A stretch of 64,000 bases of DNA from Corynebacterium pygosceleis (GTDB taxonomy: Bacteria > Actinomycetota > Actinomycetes > Mycobacteriales > Mycobacteriaceae). Location of the stretch: the NCBI RefSeq assembly GCF_016595275.2, contig NZ_JAENIQ020000007.1, positions 1 through 64,000 of the forward strand, given 5' to 3'. Shown piece by piece: positions 15,875 to 26,119 of the stretch. The notes under the pieces are model-generated. The model did not search any database. It was not told the DNA's origin and was given only the letters and a program-made list of their open reading frames with translations. Every line of letters starts with the position of its first letter. The stretch's first letter is position 1. Both the position numbers and the translations under genes were made by a program.

Positions 15875-17404
15875 GTGGAGCTGGACATCGAATTGCAACC
15901 GTCGGACCTCGTCGGGTGCCGGTACCGGGCGGTGCAACGGCACCTGTTCGCCGACCGGGCACCGACCGAGGCGACGGTGCGGCGTATCGAGCGCGCGGAA
16001 GCGGGGAAGGCCCGGGTCCTCGCGCTCCTCCCCGACGGGCCGCGTCCGTGGGACCCGCCCCGGTTCCACCGCGTGCACGTCGACGGCGCCGGGGACGAGG
16101 CCGAGTTCGGGACCCTGGAGGCTCTCGCGGCACAGGCCACGATCATCACGGGCGCCGTGTTCACCGGGGTGTCCGGGGGCAGGCGCTGGCGGTCCACACC
16201 GGACGTGCTCATCCGTGACACGGAGGGGCGCTATCTTCCGGTGATCGTCTCCAACCACCGCATAGCCCGGCCGGATGAGGGGCGTCGACAGCGGGTCATC
16301 GCCACGTGCCGACTGGGGCTCGGGACGCCCTCCACGGCCGGATACCGGCTCCGGCACCACGCCGTCGACGGTTACCGTCTGGGACTGGCCGCCCGGGCGC
16401 TGGCCGAGTTCGGACTGGACAGTGGGCGCGGTGCCGCCATCGGTCAGGACCGGGAACTGGCGTTCCTCGTGGACACCGGCCACTACCAGGCTGCATTGTC
16501 GACGGCGCTCGCGGCGCCGCTACCGGACCGGCCGCGGCGCCTGAAGGAGTGCGGTGAGTGCCGCTTCTGGTTCGACTGCGGACCCCGGCTGACGGCGGCG
16601 GACGACATCTCGCTGCTGTTTCCCGGTGACCGTGGGGAGCCGTACCGACAGCGTGGCATCGGCACCGTGGCGGAACTCATCGACGCGGACCTCGGGGAAC
16701 CGTCGGCCCTGGCTGCGGCGTGGCGGGAGCGGATCCCGGTGCTCCGGCGCGTCGGCCGTGTGACGGCACGCCGTTTCGACGTGGAGATCGACATCGACGT
16801 GGAGGCCTACCTGGATCAGGGGGCGTATCTCTGGGGGACATATGACGGGCGCGACTACCGCCCGTTCGTCACCTGGGGTGGTCTGGGTACCACCGCCGAG
16901 GCGGACACCTTCGCGGAGTTCTGGGCATGGCTGAACTCGGTGCGTGACGACGCGCGCGCCCGGGGACTCGGTTTCGCCGCGTTCTGCTATGCCCGACACG
17001 GGGAGAACCACTGGTTGTCCACCAGTGCCCGGAGATTCGCCGGGCACGTCAGCCCGGCCGGGCACCGGGTTCCCCCGGAGGCGGAGATCTCCGCGTTCAT
17101 CTCCTCCGACGAGTGGGTCGACGTGTTCGCCGCCGTTCGGTCCCAGCTCGTGGGGCCCCGTGGTCTCGGGCTGAAGACGGTGGCGCCGCAGGCCGGGTTC
17201 ACGTGGGCGGAGGCGGATCTCGACGGGGAGGCCAGCGTCGATCTGTACCGGATCGCGGCAGGTCACACGGATGCGGCGCCGGATGAGGTGATCGAGGCCC
17301 GTGATCGACTCCTCAGCTACAACGGTGATGACTGCCGGGCGACATCCGTGGTCCGTGCCTGGCTGGCCGCCGGCGCGCCCGGCACCCCACCGCTCATGGG
17401 CTGA
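15875..17404 (+). CDS. TM0106-family RecB-like putative nuclease
   Basis: A 509-residue protein. The N-terminal half resembles a RecB-like (PD-(D/E)XK) domain with the cysteine cluster KECGECRFWFDC (about residues 224-235) that in this family may bind an iron-sulfur cluster. The C-terminal half ends in an RNase_H_2/YprB-like exonuclease motif (LLSYNGDDCRATSVVRAWL). Proteins of this build occur in mycobacteria and corynebacteria; their cellular role is not established, and DNA repair or phage defence are guesses. The GTG start at 15875 lies 10 bases after TAAGCT (15859-15864). The 3' end overlaps the convergent membrane gene by 11 bases. Confidence 0.75.
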   Translation: MELDIELQPSDLVGCRYRAVQRHLFADRAPTEATVRRIERAEAGKARVLALLPDGPRPWDPPRFHRVHVDGAGDEAEFGTLEALAAQATIITGAVFTGVSGGRRWRSTPDVLIRDTEGRYLPVIVSNHRIARPDEGRRQRVIATCRLGLGTPSTAGYRLRHHAVDGYRLGLAARALAEFGLDSGRGAAIGQDRELAFLVDTGHYQAALSTALAAPLPDRPRRLKECGECRFWFDCGPRLTAADDISLLFPGDRGEPYRQRGIGTVAELIDADLGEPSALAAAWRERIPVLRRVGRVTARRFDVEIDIDVEAYLDQGAYLWGTYDGRDYRPFVTWGGLGTTAEADTFAEFWAWLNSVRDDARARGLGFAAFCYARHGENHWLSTSARRFAGHVSPAGHRVPPEAEISAFISSDEWVDVFAAVRSQLVGPRGLGLKTVAPQAGFTWAEADLDGEASVDLYRIAAGHTDAAPDEVIEARDRLLSYNGDDCRATSVVRAWLAAGAPGTPPLMG

Positions 17405-18764
17405 ATGCGCCCGCGAGAATCAGCCCGGTGAGCGCGCCGAGAACGGTCAGGCCCACCACGACCTGACCGTACGCCGGCCTGTTCCCGCCCGTCGCGGTCG
17501 GCGGAGTGCCTGGTTCGTGCGACTCCCGCGGACGGTGTCTCTGCACCGGCACGGCGGTGACCGCCAGCGGGAGGAAAGCTCCGAGGCTCAGCACGACGAA
17601 GACGGCGGGAACGGGCCCCGGATCGCCTGGGAGGGGGAGCAGGAGCAGTGCGAGTGAGCCGTTGAGCAGAGTGGACCGCAGCAGACCCAGGGTGTCGAGC
17701 AGGCCCATTCCCAGCCGGACGGCGGCCGGCCCACCGCCGATGACCGAGGGGACCAGGAAACTCAGCACCCCGATCAGCAGCTGCGCACCGAACCCCACGA
17801 GAAGCGGAGCCACCGGCGGGGAGACGGCGACATGTCCCCCGCGCAGTGCATCGGCGGCGGCGGTGAGGACCCCGACGATCAGCCACGCCGGTGCGGCGAG
17901 GACGGCGACCGCCGCGAAGGTGACGCGGTCCCGGGGCTCGGCCAGGACGTCGCGGACGTTCCCCAGCCACGGTAGCGCGGCGATGGCCCACCCGACGGCG
18001 TACAGGACGAGACCCGCCCCCAGTGCTGGTGCGAACCCGAGCAGTGCGCCTGTCACGGAGGTGGCGAGGCCGCAGGCCAGGGAGGCGAGCGCCGGTATCG
18101 TACGGTCCACCCCTCCCCGTGTGCGCCAGACCGCGGGGAACATGAGCGTGAGGGAACCGAACGCGGCCAGCCCGACGAACCCCGGGAGGTTCAGCAGCAG
18201 ATGGGCGGTGTGCAGTCGCGGCACCCACGCGCCGGGTACCCCGACGATCAGGAGCGCGCCCGCGGTGACGCCGCCCAGCAGACAGGTCGTGGCGAGCACG
18301 TACACGGCGACGACGGGCCGGAAGCGTCGGGTCCGCTCCGCGGCGAGGTACTGCGCGGCGAGGGAGATCCCGTGGAGCAGGGCCCCGGCGGCGACCGAGG
18401 CGGCACCGAACAGGGACAGTCGAGGGGACGCGGTTGCCGGGAGCTGGCCCGCGAGGAGCAGCACGGTACCCACGCTCACGGCTCCGATCCGGTACAGCTG
18501 GCGTACCTGGTGTGCGCGGGTGGGCCGGGTCCCGGTGAACTGCGCCGTGAAGTACTGGGACCACACCATGATCGAGGTCGTGATCACCCCGATTCCGAGG
18601 ACGTGAACCGGGATCCAGGTGCCGACCCGCCCTGTTGCGGCTGCCGCGGCTGAACCGGTCAGGAGCAGGAACCAGCAGGCCACCGGGATGTTCGCGTACA
18701 GCATCCACCGGCGGCGGGACCATGCGGCCGGAGTCCCCCGGTCAGCGGGGTGTGATGCGGTCAT
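17394..18764 (-). CDS. Polytopic membrane protein, NnrS/COX1-like
   Basis: A protein of 456 residues with about twelve transmembrane helices and no long soluble domain. Several helices carry histidines in positions resembling NnrS or the membrane half of actinobacterial copper oxidases (WIPVHVLGIGV, LHGISLAAQYLAAE, LHTAHLLLNLPGFVG). Such proteins are linked to haem-copper chemistry or nitric oxide stress, but no catalytic activity can be assigned here. TGAGGG precedes the ATG at 18764, and the gene follows the MFS transporter gene by only 4 bases, so the two form an operon. Confidence 0.7.
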   Translation of the reverse strand: MTASHPADRGTPAAWSRRRWMLYANIPVACWFLLLTGSAAAAATGRVGTWIPVHVLGIGVITTSIMVWSQYFTAQFTGTRPTRAHQVRQLYRIGAVSVGTVLLLAGQLPATASPRLSLFGAASVAAGALLHGISLAAQYLAAERTRRFRPVVAVYVLATTCLLGGVTAGALLIVGVPGAWVPRLHTAHLLLNLPGFVGLAAFGSLTLMFPAVWRTRGGVDRTIPALASLACGLATSVTGALLGFAPALGAGLVLYAVGWAIAALPWLGNVRDVLAEPRDRVTFAAVAVLAAPAWLIVGVLTAAADALRGGHVAVSPPVAPLLVGFGAQLLIGVLSFLVPSVIGGGPAAVRLGMGLLDTLGLLRSTLLNGSLALLLLPLPGDPGPVPAVFVVLSLGAFLPLAVTAVPVQRHRPRESHEPGTPPTATGGNRPAYGQVVVGLTVLGALTGLILAGAFSP

Positions 18765-18768
18765 GCCC

Positions 18769-20028
18769 TCAGGTTAAACCCGACCCCGTGCCGCGGTGGC
18801 GCCGGATCCGGTCCCGGGTGAGCGCCACGGCGATGAGCAGTTGCACCCCGAGTACGGCGAGCAGCCAGACGATGAGACCGGTCCACGAGTGACGGACGAG
18901 GATGAGACCGGAGAACCAGCCCACGAGCGAGGATCCCAGGTAATAGCAGAACAGGTACATGCTGGAGGCCTCGGCGCGGTCCGAGGTGGCCAGCCTTCCG
19001 ATCCACCCGGATGCGGTGGAGTGCACGGCGAAGAACGCCGCCGTGAACAACAGGGTCCCGAGGACGGTCACCGCCAGGTTGCCGGACACGGTGAGCGCGA
19101 TACCCGCGAGGGCGGTGAGGATCATCACGACGAGCACCCTGCCCGGCCCGAACCGGGATGCCCAGGCGCCCGCCCGGGCCGACGACCAGGTGCCCGAGAG
19201 GTAGAGGATGAACAGGGCGCCGACGAGCCCCTCGGAGAGTCCGAACCGGTCGATCATCCGGAAACCCAGGTAGTTGTAGAAGGACACGAACACACCCATC
19301 ACGAGGAATGCCGTGATGAACAGTGCGGCGAGCCGGGGATCGCGCCAGTGTCCGACCATCGCCGTGAACTCACTGCGGACGTGGAGTTCCTTCCGGGTGA
19401 AGCGCCGTTGGGCCGGCAGCATCCGCAGGATCACGACGACGAACACCGTGGCGACGAGCGCATCCGCACCGAGCGCCCATCGCCAGGACGCGACCTCGAG
19501 GACCCCGGCGGGCACGATCCGGCCGATCAACCCACCGAGTGACGTACCCGCGACATAGACGCCCATCGCGCGGGAGAGGTGGTCGGGGTGCAGTTCCTCC
19601 GCCAGCCAGGTCATGGCGACAGCGGGAACACCCGCGAGGAGCGCCCCCTGGAGCCCCCGTCCGGCGATCAGCCACCAGATGCCGGGGGCGAGGGGGAGCA
19701 GCGCCCCCAGCGCCACGGCCGCGATCACCGACGCCACGAGCACCCGCCCCCGTCCGAACCTCTCGGAGAGGATGGAGGCCGGAACGATCGCCAGCGCCAG
19801 TGCGCCGGTCGTCGCGGAGACGGTCAGGGCCGACTGTGTGGGGGTGACCCCGAGTTCGGTGGTGAGTGTCGGCAGCATCGCCTGGGTGCAGTAGAGGGCG
19901 TTGAAGCTGGCGAGTCCCGCCGCGAGCATCGCGAGAACGGCCCGGCGGTAGTCGGGGTCGCCACGCCGCAGTCCCTCCGGGAGGTCGGCGGTGGAGGCGT
20001 TGTCGGCGGCGGATGAGGTGGTGCCCAT
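18769..20028 (-). CDS. MFS transporter (YnfM-like)
   Basis: A 419-residue major facilitator superfamily exporter with 12 predicted helices. The motif A region is PASILSERFGRGRVLVAS, and GRGLQGALLAGVPAVAMTWLAEE is typical of the YnfM/drug-efflux subgroup. The divergent LysR gene is its probable regulator, as in other YnfM/YnfL-type pairs. The 86-base gap between the two is AT-rich and contains the presumed operator. The substrate is not predictable. Confidence 0.9.
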   Translation of the reverse strand: MGTTSSAADNASTADLPEGLRRGDPDYRRAVLAMLAAGLASFNALYCTQAMLPTLTTELGVTPTQSALTVSATTGALALAIVPASILSERFGRGRVLVASVIAAVALGALLPLAPGIWWLIAGRGLQGALLAGVPAVAMTWLAEELHPDHLSRAMGVYVAGTSLGGLIGRIVPAGVLEVASWRWALGADALVATVFVVVILRMLPAQRRFTRKELHVRSEFTAMVGHWRDPRLAALFITAFLVMGVFVSFYNYLGFRMIDRFGLSEGLVGALFILYLSGTWSSARAGAWASRFGPGRVLVVMILTALAGIALTVSGNLAVTVLGTLLFTAAFFAVHSTASGWIGRLATSDRAEASSMYLFCYYLGSSLVGWFSGLILVRHSWTGLIVWLLAVLGVQLLIAVALTRDRIRRHRGTGSGLT

Positions 20029-20114
20029 GTGACCATCGTGCCGTGCACCGCATAATTAGTAAAATATGAATAACACAGGAAAATAATGCAGAAAACGCAT
20101 GAAAGGGGTGTCCG

Positions 20115-21032
20115 GTGCCACGCCGCTCCTCACCACGGCTCGATGACGTTGACGCGTTCATCCACCTCGCGGAATGCGGACACCTCACCGCCACCGCCCG
20201 GGAACTCGGAATCCCGCAGCCCACGCTCTCCCGGCGGATCGCCCGACTGGAGGGGGATCTCGGCACCACACTCTTCGACCGTGCCGGACGGTCCCTCACC
20301 CTCAACGCCAGGGGACGGGCGTTCCTCGGGCACGCACGCCGCATCAGTGCGGGTTTCGCCGCCGCCAGGACCGACATGGAACGACTCATGGATCCCGAAC
20401 GGGGGACCGTGCGCATCGACTTCATGCACTCCCTGGGGACCTGGCTGGTGCCGAAACTGCTCCGCTCCTACCGCGCCGGGCACGCGGCGGTGCAGTTCGA
20501 ACTCCACCAGGGTGCCGCCAGACATCTCGTGGAGCGGGTCCTGACCGATGCCACCGACCTTGCTCTCGTCGGTCCCCGACCCGAGGAGAGCCGTGGCGAG
20601 GGGGCCGCACTCGGCTGGCTCCGGCTCCACCGTCAGCCGCTCGCACTCGCCGTCCCGGACGGGCATCCGCTCGCCTCCGGGACGGGACCGCTGGCACTGT
20701 CCGCCGCCGCCGGGGAACCGTTCATCGGTATGCGGGCCGGATACGGAACCCGGCAACTGCTCGACGAGCTCACCGCCGGGGCGGGTTTCCGTCCGGACGT
20801 CATCTTCGAGTCGATGGAGCTCAGCACCGTCGCCGGGTTGGTCAGTGCGGGGCTCGGGGTGGCGCTGCTGCCCATGGACGATCCCTACCTCACCCCCGTC
20901 GGACTGCTGCTCCGTCCCCTGGATCCGCCGGCGCACCGTGAACTCGGGCTGGTCTGGCGCGCGGGGGCCTCCCCCGCTCCACCGGTCGACAGGTTCAGGG
21001 AGTTCGTGTCGGCCGTCGGTCCCCGGTCGTGA
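20115..21032 (+). CDS. LysR-family transcriptional regulator
   Basis: A 305-residue regulator. The winged HTH is at the N-terminus (LDDVDAFIHLAECGHLTATARELGIPQPTLSRRIARLEGDLG), followed by a LysR substrate-binding domain from about residue 90. It is divergent from the MFS gene and probably controls it in response to the transported compound. The GTG start is preceded by AAAGGGG at 7 bases. The gap between the genes carries AT-rich dyads (about 20050-20085) suited to a LysR T-N11-A site. Confidence 0.9.
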   Translation: MPRRSSPRLDDVDAFIHLAECGHLTATARELGIPQPTLSRRIARLEGDLGTTLFDRAGRSLTLNARGRAFLGHARRISAGFAAARTDMERLMDPERGTVRIDFMHSLGTWLVPKLLRSYRAGHAAVQFELHQGAARHLVERVLTDATDLALVGPRPEESRGEGAALGWLRLHRQPLALAVPDGHPLASGTGPLALSAAAGEPFIGMRAGYGTRQLLDELTAGAGFRPDVIFESMELSTVAGLVSAGLGVALLPMDDPYLTPVGLLLRPLDPPAHRELGLVWRAGASPAPPVDRFREFVSAVGPRS

Positions 21033-21056
21033 CCCGGAGGTGCCGGGACACGGGAA

Positions 21057-21084
21057 AACCGCCCACCGTTGCCGGTGGGCGGTT
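21057..21084. terminator. Bidirectional terminator between the LysR gene and sodA
   Basis: A perfect 12-bp stem (AACCGCCCACCG, 21057-21068, with 21073-21084) around TTGC. Read on the minus strand, the direction of sodA, it is followed by TTTTCCCG. Confidence 0.88.
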
Positions 21085-21107
21085 GAAGGTCCCGTACTGC
21101 CGGTGTC

Positions 21108-21716
21108 CTACTTCTTGGCTGCGCCGGCGTAACGCTCGGCGACGTCATCCCAGTTGAAGACGTTCCACACGGCCTTGACGTAATCGGCCTTCACGTTCTT
21201 GTACTGGAGGTAGAAGGCGTGCTCCCACATGTCCAGCATGAGCAGCGGGGTCAGGTTCGCGGAGATGTTGCCCTGCTGGTCGGTCAGCTGCTCGATGACG
21301 AGACGGCCGCCGATGTGGTCGTAACCCAGGATAGCCCAGCCGGAGCCCTGGAGGCCCAGCGCGGCACCGGAGAAGTGCTCCTTGAACTTCTCGAAGGAGC
21401 CGAAGTCCCGCTCGATGGCCTCGGCCAGTTCGCCGGTGGGCTCGCCGCCACCGTTGGGGGAGAGGTTCTTCCAGAAGATGGAGTGGTTGGTGTGGCCACC
21501 GAGGTTGAAGGCGAGGTTCTTCGACAGTGCGGTGACCTCATCGCCGATGGTGCCGTTCTCGCGGGCCTTGGCGAGCGCCTCCATGGCGGCGTTGGCGCCC
21601 TTGACGTAGTTGGCGTGGTGCTTGGAGTGGTGCAGCTCCATGATCTCGGCGGCGATGTGCGGCTCGAGGGCGTCGTAGGCGTAATCCAGCTCGGGAAGCT
21701 CGTAGTAGGTGGTCAT
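21108..21716 (-). CDS. sodA: Superoxide dismutase (Mn/Fe type)
   Basis: A 202-residue cytoplasmic or exported enzyme that converts superoxide to O2 and H2O2. It has [17 protein letters not shown] at the N-terminus, the helix [15 protein letters not shown] with one metal-ligand His, [10 protein letters not shown] with the second, and the C-terminal metal motif [17 protein letters not shown] with Asp and His ligands. GGPN-type residues and overall similarity point to the manganese form of corynebacteria. AAAGGA precedes the ATG at 21716. It is divergent from msrA, another oxidative-stress gene. Confidence 0.97.
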   Translation of the reverse strand: MTTYYELPELDYAYDALEPHIAAEIMELHHSKHHANYVKGANAAMEALAKARENGTIGDEVTALSKNLAFNLGGHTNHSIFWKNLSPNGGGEPTGELAEAIERDFGSFEKFKEHFSGAALGLQGSGWAILGYDHIGGRLVIEQLTDQQGNISANLTPLLMLDMWEHAFYLQYKNVKADYVKAVWNVFNWDDVAERYAGAAKK

Positions 21717-21970
21717 GTGACAATCCTTTCGCATAAGTCGAATCACGGATCGTGCCCGCGTCGTTGCCCCATGATAGGTCAAGACAGAATAACGTCACAC
21801 ATCTAGGACGAAATTGTTATAAGTACGTGTGTGCGAACATTTGTCTCCGTATGCTGTCGCCTGCCGCTAGGCGATTAATACCCGAATGGGGGTGGCTCCG
21901 TCAGGGGGACATCCATCCCACCCGCCGTCTAGGCTGGTGGTCGGAAAAACCGCCGGGAAAGGAGCCCCAC

Positions 21971-22648
21971 ATGGGATGGTTGATCGGTCGTAAACCGGAG
22001 ATGGTCACCGCCGACGAGGCACTCGGAGGAGGTGCCCACCCGGTTCTGGACGACCCGCGACCCCATGCGGTCCTCGGAACCCCGGTCACCGGTCCCTGGC
22101 GGGAGGGGCAGGCCAGTGTCCTCATCGGGATCGGCTGCTTCTGGGGTGCGGAGAAGATCTTCTGGGAGCTCGACGGAGTGGAATCCACCTCCGTCGGATA
22201 CGCCGGCGGATACACGCCCAACCCCACCTACCGTGAGGTCTGCACCGGCCGGACCGGGCACACGGAGGTCGTCGAGGTGGTGTTCGACCCGACACGCGTC
22301 ACACTCACGACGATCGTCGCCACGGCCCTCGAGGCCCACGATCCCACCCAGGGTTTCCGCCAGGGCAACGACGTGGGCACCCAGTACCGCTCGGCCTTCT
22401 ACACGACCGGCACCCCGGAGGGCGCCGCCGCCGACGCCGACGTGATCCGTGGGATGGTCACCGACTACGGCGAACGGCTCTCGGCCGCCGGCTACGGCCC
22501 CGTCACCACCGAGATCCTCCCGCTCGCGGACACCCCCGCCGGGGACTACTACCGTGCCGAGGACCACCACCAGCAGTATCTGCACAAGAATCCCGGAGGC
22601 TACTGCCCCCACCATTCAACAGGTGTGGCCTGCGGTATTCCGGACTAG
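21971..22648 (+). CDS. msrA: Peptide-methionine (S)-S-oxide reductase
   Basis: A 225-residue enzyme that repairs methionine-S-sulfoxide in proteins. The catalytic Cys56 lies in [13 protein letters not shown], the substrate-binding block is [23 protein letters not shown], and resolving cysteines are near the end ([16 protein letters not shown]). There is a roughly 45-residue N-terminal extension, usual in actinobacterial MsrA. AAAGGAG sits 7 bases before the ATG at 21971. A TAGGCT -10-like box is at 21930-21935. Divergent from sodA. Confidence 0.96.
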   Translation: MGWLIGRKPEMVTADEALGGGAHPVLDDPRPHAVLGTPVTGPWREGQASVLIGIGCFWGAEKIFWELDGVESTSVGYAGGYTPNPTYREVCTGRTGHTEVVEVVFDPTRVTLTTIVATALEAHDPTQGFRQGNDVGTQYRSAFYTTGTPEGAAADADVIRGMVTDYGERLSAAGYGPVTTEILPLADTPAGDYYRAEDHHQQYLHKNPGGYCPHHSTGVACGIPD

Positions 22649-22666
22649 GCCACGTCAGGGCCCGGG

Positions 22667-23332
22667 TCAGGTGCGGAGGAACTCATCCAGGGAACGGATC
22701 CCGGACTCCCCGGCCACGGCGGGCAGGCCTTCCCGGTTCAACCACACCGCCGTCATGCCGGCACTTCTCGGGCCGGCGACGTCATTGACGTGACTGTCGC
22801 CGACCATCAGAGCCTCGTGGGGTGCGACACCGAGGATCGACAGGGCCTTCCGGTAACACTCCGGCCGGGGCTTCGCGACCCCCAGGTCGCCCGATGCGAG
22901 CAACCGTACCCCGGGCAGATCCAGGCCGGTACGACTGAGCTTCGCCGACTGCACCTCCGCGACACTGTTGGTGAGCACCCCGACCCGTGCCCCGGTCGCC
23001 AACGCCCGACGCAGCGCGGGTTCCGCGTCCGGGAACGCGGTCCAGGCCTCGCGGTACAGGGTCAGGAAACGGCCGAAGATCTCGTCGCACTCGGCGTCGG
23101 TCAGCGTGTCGTCGCCGGTGAACTCCCTCGTGCGCCCGCGGCGTTGTTCGGGATGGCTCACCAGGCCCCGTTCATAGGCGTCGAACCACCGTCGTTCGAT
23201 CTCGAACCAGCGGTCGGTCTGATCACCGGTGAAGCCCAGCTCACGGGACCATGTCCGGGCGGCGCGTCCGGCGGCGGCGACATGGTCGATGAGGGTGCCG
23301 TCGAGATCGAAGATGATCGCTCTGTAATCCAC
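22667..23332 (-). CDS. HAD-superfamily hydrolase (phosphatase)
   Basis: A protein of 221 residues with all four HAD motifs: [11 protein letters not shown] with the nucleophilic Asp, VLTNS, the Lys of GVAKPRPE, and [12 protein letters not shown]. The helical cap between motifs I and II is of the YjjG/phosphoglycolate phosphatase kind. The substrate is not evident. I chose the GTG at 23332, which follows a TAGCCT -10 hexamer (23346-23341, minus strand) by 8 bases and is therefore probably leaderless; longer frames upstream look non-coding. The 3' end faces msrA. Confidence 0.9.
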   Translation of the reverse strand: MDYRAIIFDLDGTLIDHVAAAGRAARTWSRELGFTGDQTDRWFEIERRWFDAYERGLVSHPEQRRGRTREFTGDDTLTDAECDEIFGRFLTLYREAWTAFPDAEPALRRALATGARVGVLTNSVAEVQSAKLSRTGLDLPGVRLLASGDLGVAKPRPECYRKALSILGVAPHEALMVGDSHVNDVAGPRSAGMTAVWLNREGLPAVAGESGIRSLDEFLRT

Positions 23333-23471
23333 GCCACGTAAGGCTAGCAGTTTCAGTGTTACGGCAGGTAGGGTGTCCCGCGGCAGTGGCTCGGCGGTGC
23401 CCCGGTGGGGTGCTGCGGAGCCGGGTGCCGGGACCCGATTCCATGGACAGTCAGCCGGAGGAAGCGACGAC

Positions 23472-24068
23472 GTGAACGACCGAACAGCCGAGCAGGCGCA
23501 GCACCTCATCGACAGCGGGGAGATCGATGACGTCCTGGACGAACTCGGGCAGCGCATCATCAACGGAGCCGTCACCGAATTGACCGACGCCACCGATCAC
23601 CTGACCGAACAGCTGCTGAACTCCCGGCTCGACCATCGGGACGCCCGTGGGTCGGTGGAACACATCTCCGGGGCGCTCGCCGGGCATGTGTGGGCCAACT
23701 GCGCACGGACCGCACGGCGGTGGGCTGACCAGACCACCGATCCCGACCGGCTGCTCGCCGCCTTCGCCGAGCTGAACCGCGCCGGGATCGTCTCCGGACT
23801 GTTCACCAACTGGAAGGCCATGGAGATCACGCCGGAACACCGTGGGGCGGTGCTGGTTCGCCGCGACGACTGGCAGGACCTGAGTTTCCTGCACCGCAGG
23901 CGTCTGACGATCAGTTTCGTCGGGGTCTCCGAGGACGAGTCCGAGGTCGGGCGGGAACTCACCCGCGCACTGCGTGCCGCAGGCCTGGCCGCCTCCGCGC
24001 CGAACCACGGAAAGGTGACCGTCCGGCTGCTGTGGAAGTGGCATGTGCCGGAACCCGTCGGCGCCTGA
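23472..24068 (+). CDS. Hypothetical protein, possibly DUF6891-like
   Basis: I cannot assign a function. The 198-residue protein is soluble and mostly helical at the N-terminus (about residues 1-110). A segment GLFTNWKAMEITPEHRGAVLVRRDDWQDL follows, then a short beta-rich part ending KVTVRLLWKW. The general pattern is reminiscent of actinobacterial DUF6891 proteins, which are uncharacterised. GGAGGAAG lies 6 bases upstream of the GTG at 23472, a strong ribosome binding site that fixes the start. It is transcribed alone between the HAD gene and ldh. Confidence 0.75.
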   Translation: MNDRTAEQAQHLIDSGEIDDVLDELGQRIINGAVTELTDATDHLTEQLLNSRLDHRDARGSVEHISGALAGHVWANCARTARRWADQTTDPDRLLAAFAELNRAGIVSGLFTNWKAMEITPEHRGAVLVRRDDWQDLSFLHRRRLTISFVGVSEDESEVGRELTRALRAAGLAASAPNHGKVTVRLLWKWHVPEPVGA

Positions 24069-24268
24069 ATGTACCGGAAAACGGAGATCCGATCGGGCAT
24101 CAAGGATGCTTTTCGGTCGCCCCGGGCGGGTACGGGGGAAAGATTCCTCACATTTTCCACATGAAGCAACATAAACGGGCATGATTGGTGGTGGAAGAAC
24201 GTACAGCGTCGGACAACCGGCGCCCAGCAGCCGGTACCACCACCGGGGCCGGCAGGGAGAAGGTATCC

Positions 24269-25228
24269 ATGAAGGTCAGTGTCGGTAACAAAATTGTTCT
24301 CATCGGCGCCGGCGATGTCGGGGTCGCCTACGCTTTCGCCCTCGTCAACCAGGGAATCTGTGACCACCTCGCCATCATCGACATCGATGAGAAGAAGCTC
24401 GAGGGCAACGTCATGGACCTCAACCACGGCGTGGTCTGGGCACCGTCCCGCACCAAGGTCACGAAGGGCACCTACGCCGACTGCGAGGACGCCGCCATGG
24501 TCGTCATCTGTGCCGGTGCCGCCCAGAAACCGGGCGAGACCCGCCTCCAGCTGGTGGACAAGAACATGAAGATCATGAAGTCCATCGTCGACGATGTCAT
24601 GGCCAACGGCTTCGACGGCATCTTCCTGGTGGCCTCCAACCCGGTGGACATCCTCACCTACGCCTGCTGGAAGTACTCCGGTCTGCCCGCCCACCGGGTC
24701 ATCGGTTCCGGCACCGTCCTCGATTCCGCCCGTTTCCGCTACATGCTGGGTGAAATGTACGAGGTCGCACCGACCTCCGTGCACTCCTACATCATCGGTG
24801 AGCACGGCGACACCGAGCTCCCCGTCCTCTCGTCCGCCACCATCGCCGGTGTCTCCATGCGGAAGCAGCTGGAGAAGGACCCGTCACTCGAGCCGAAGCT
24901 GGAGAAGATCTTCGAGGACACCCGCGACATGGCGTACAAGATCATCGACGCCAAGGGGTCGACCTCCTACGGCATCGGAATGGGTCTCGCGCGCATCAGC
25001 CGTGCGGTCCTGCAGAACCAGGATGTCGCCGTCCCGGTCGCCGCTCTGCTGCGCGGTGAATACGGCGAAGAGAACATCTACATCGGAACCCCGGCCATCG
25101 TGAACCGTCGCGGCATCCGCCGCGTCGTCGAGCTGGAACTCACCGACCACGAGCAGGAACGCTTCAAGCACTCCGCCGACACTCTCCGGGCGATCCAGGA
25201 GAAGTTCTTCCCGGCAGAGGAGAAGTAG
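24269..25228 (+). CDS. ldh: L-lactate dehydrogenase (NAD-dependent)
   Basis: A 319-residue enzyme that reduces pyruvate to L-lactate with NADH during oxygen limitation. The Rossmann motif is [14 protein letters not shown], the substrate and catalytic residues are in [28 protein letters not shown] and the proton-relay His of [14 protein letters not shown]. Length and sequence are normal for the family. AGGGAGAAGG precedes the ATG at 24269. The 200 bases upstream, free of other genes, hold the promoter and probably carbon-source control sites; I could not pin down a particular operator. Confidence 0.97.
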   Translation: MKVSVGNKIVLIGAGDVGVAYAFALVNQGICDHLAIIDIDEKKLEGNVMDLNHGVVWAPSRTKVTKGTYADCEDAAMVVICAGAAQKPGETRLQLVDKNMKIMKSIVDDVMANGFDGIFLVASNPVDILTYACWKYSGLPAHRVIGSGTVLDSARFRYMLGEMYEVAPTSVHSYIIGEHGDTELPVLSSATIAGVSMRKQLEKDPSLEPKLEKIFEDTRDMAYKIIDAKGSTSYGIGMGLARISRAVLQNQDVAVPVAALLRGEYGEENIYIGTPAIVNRRGIRRVVELELTDHEQERFKHSADTLRAIQEKFFPAEEK

Positions 25229-25247
25229 GGAAAGGCTTCACGGAAAG

Positions 25248-25277
25248 GGGGCGGACGCACCACGGTGCGCCCGCCCC
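25248..25277 (+). terminator. Hairpin after ldh
   Basis: GGGGCGGACGCACC pairs with GGTGCGCCCGCCCC across a tiny loop, with one A/C mismatch. It lies 20 bases after the ldh stop. There is no T tract. Confidence 0.6.
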
Positions 25278-25331
25278 GCGCTGTATCGTCGTGAAGGCGA
25301 CACGTGAGGGCCACGACGTCGGAGGTGGGGA

Positions 25332-26084
25332 GTGAAGCCAGTGCCAGCCGAGACAGCGGCATCCCGGACCCGGATCATCGCGCACCGCGGTGACTGCGAG
25401 AACCATCCGGAGATGACGATGCCGGCGTTCGAGTCCGCACTCGCACTCGGTGCGGACGGCATCGAATGCGACGTCCGACTGAGTTCCTGTGGAACCGTGA
25501 TGTGCATCCATGACCCGGTGGTCAACCGGGTGAGCAACGGATCCGGTCGGGTGTCCGCCATGAGTTTCGCGGAACTCGACCGCCTCAACTTCGGTACCCC
25601 GGTCGATCCGCAGCCCCCGCTACGCCTCGATGATCTCCTGGAACTCATCAGCGGCCATCCGGACCGCGAACTGTTCATCGAGACCAAGCATCCCCTGCGT
25701 TTCGGCCGGGAACTGGAGGAACAGGTCGCGCTCCGCCTCCGGTACTTCGGTCTCCTCGACGATCCCCGTATCCGCGTCATCTCCTTCTCCACCCTGTCGA
25801 TCCTCCGGATGCGGAGTCTGGCTCCGGAGATCCCGAGGATCCACCTTCGCCGGGACAGGTGCCCGATCTACGATCCGGTGGTGCATGTCCGGGGTTCGGT
25901 CGCCGGATGGGGTGTCTCCGTGGGCCGTGCCAGGCAGGATCCCTCACGGATCGGCCACCGGGGGCTACCCGGATACATGTGGACCGTCGATGACCCGGAG
26001 GACATGACGTGGGCCGCCGCGCACGGCGTGCGGTGGATGGCCACCAACCGGCCGGGGACGGCACTGCGGATCCTCGGCCGGTAG
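25332..26084 (+). CDS. glpQ: Glycerophosphodiester phosphodiesterase
   Basis: A 250-residue cytoplasmic enzyme (no signal peptide) that hydrolyses glycerophosphodiesters to sn-glycerol 3-phosphate and an alcohol. The GDPD motifs are present: IIAHRGD with the catalytic His, GIECDVRLSSCG with the metal-binding Glu/Asp, CIHDPVVNR with the second His, and ELFIETKH. The C-terminal YMWTVDDPEDM is also typical. It is probably GlpQ1 of the corynebacterial type, judging by its position after ldh. GGAGGTGG precedes the GTG at 25332. Confidence 0.93.
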   Translation: MKPVPAETAASRTRIIAHRGDCENHPEMTMPAFESALALGADGIECDVRLSSCGTVMCIHDPVVNRVSNGSGRVSAMSFAELDRLNFGTPVDPQPPLRLDDLLELISGHPDRELFIETKHPLRFGRELEEQVALRLRYFGLLDDPRIRVISFSTLSILRMRSLAPEIPRIHLRRDRCPIYDPVVHVRGSVAGWGVSVGRARQDPSRIGHRGLPGYMWTVDDPEDMTWAAAHGVRWMATNRPGTALRILGR

Positions 26085-26119
26085 CACCCCGGTCATCCGG
26101 CTACGGGTATCTTCGAGGT

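Noticed and set aside
17317-18723. 468-codon frame overlapping the NnrS-like gene in another frame
   Set aside because: Its translation is Arg/Pro/Ala-rich without membrane helices, whereas the chosen frame gives about twelve clear helices and follows the MFS gene with a Shine-Dalgarno.
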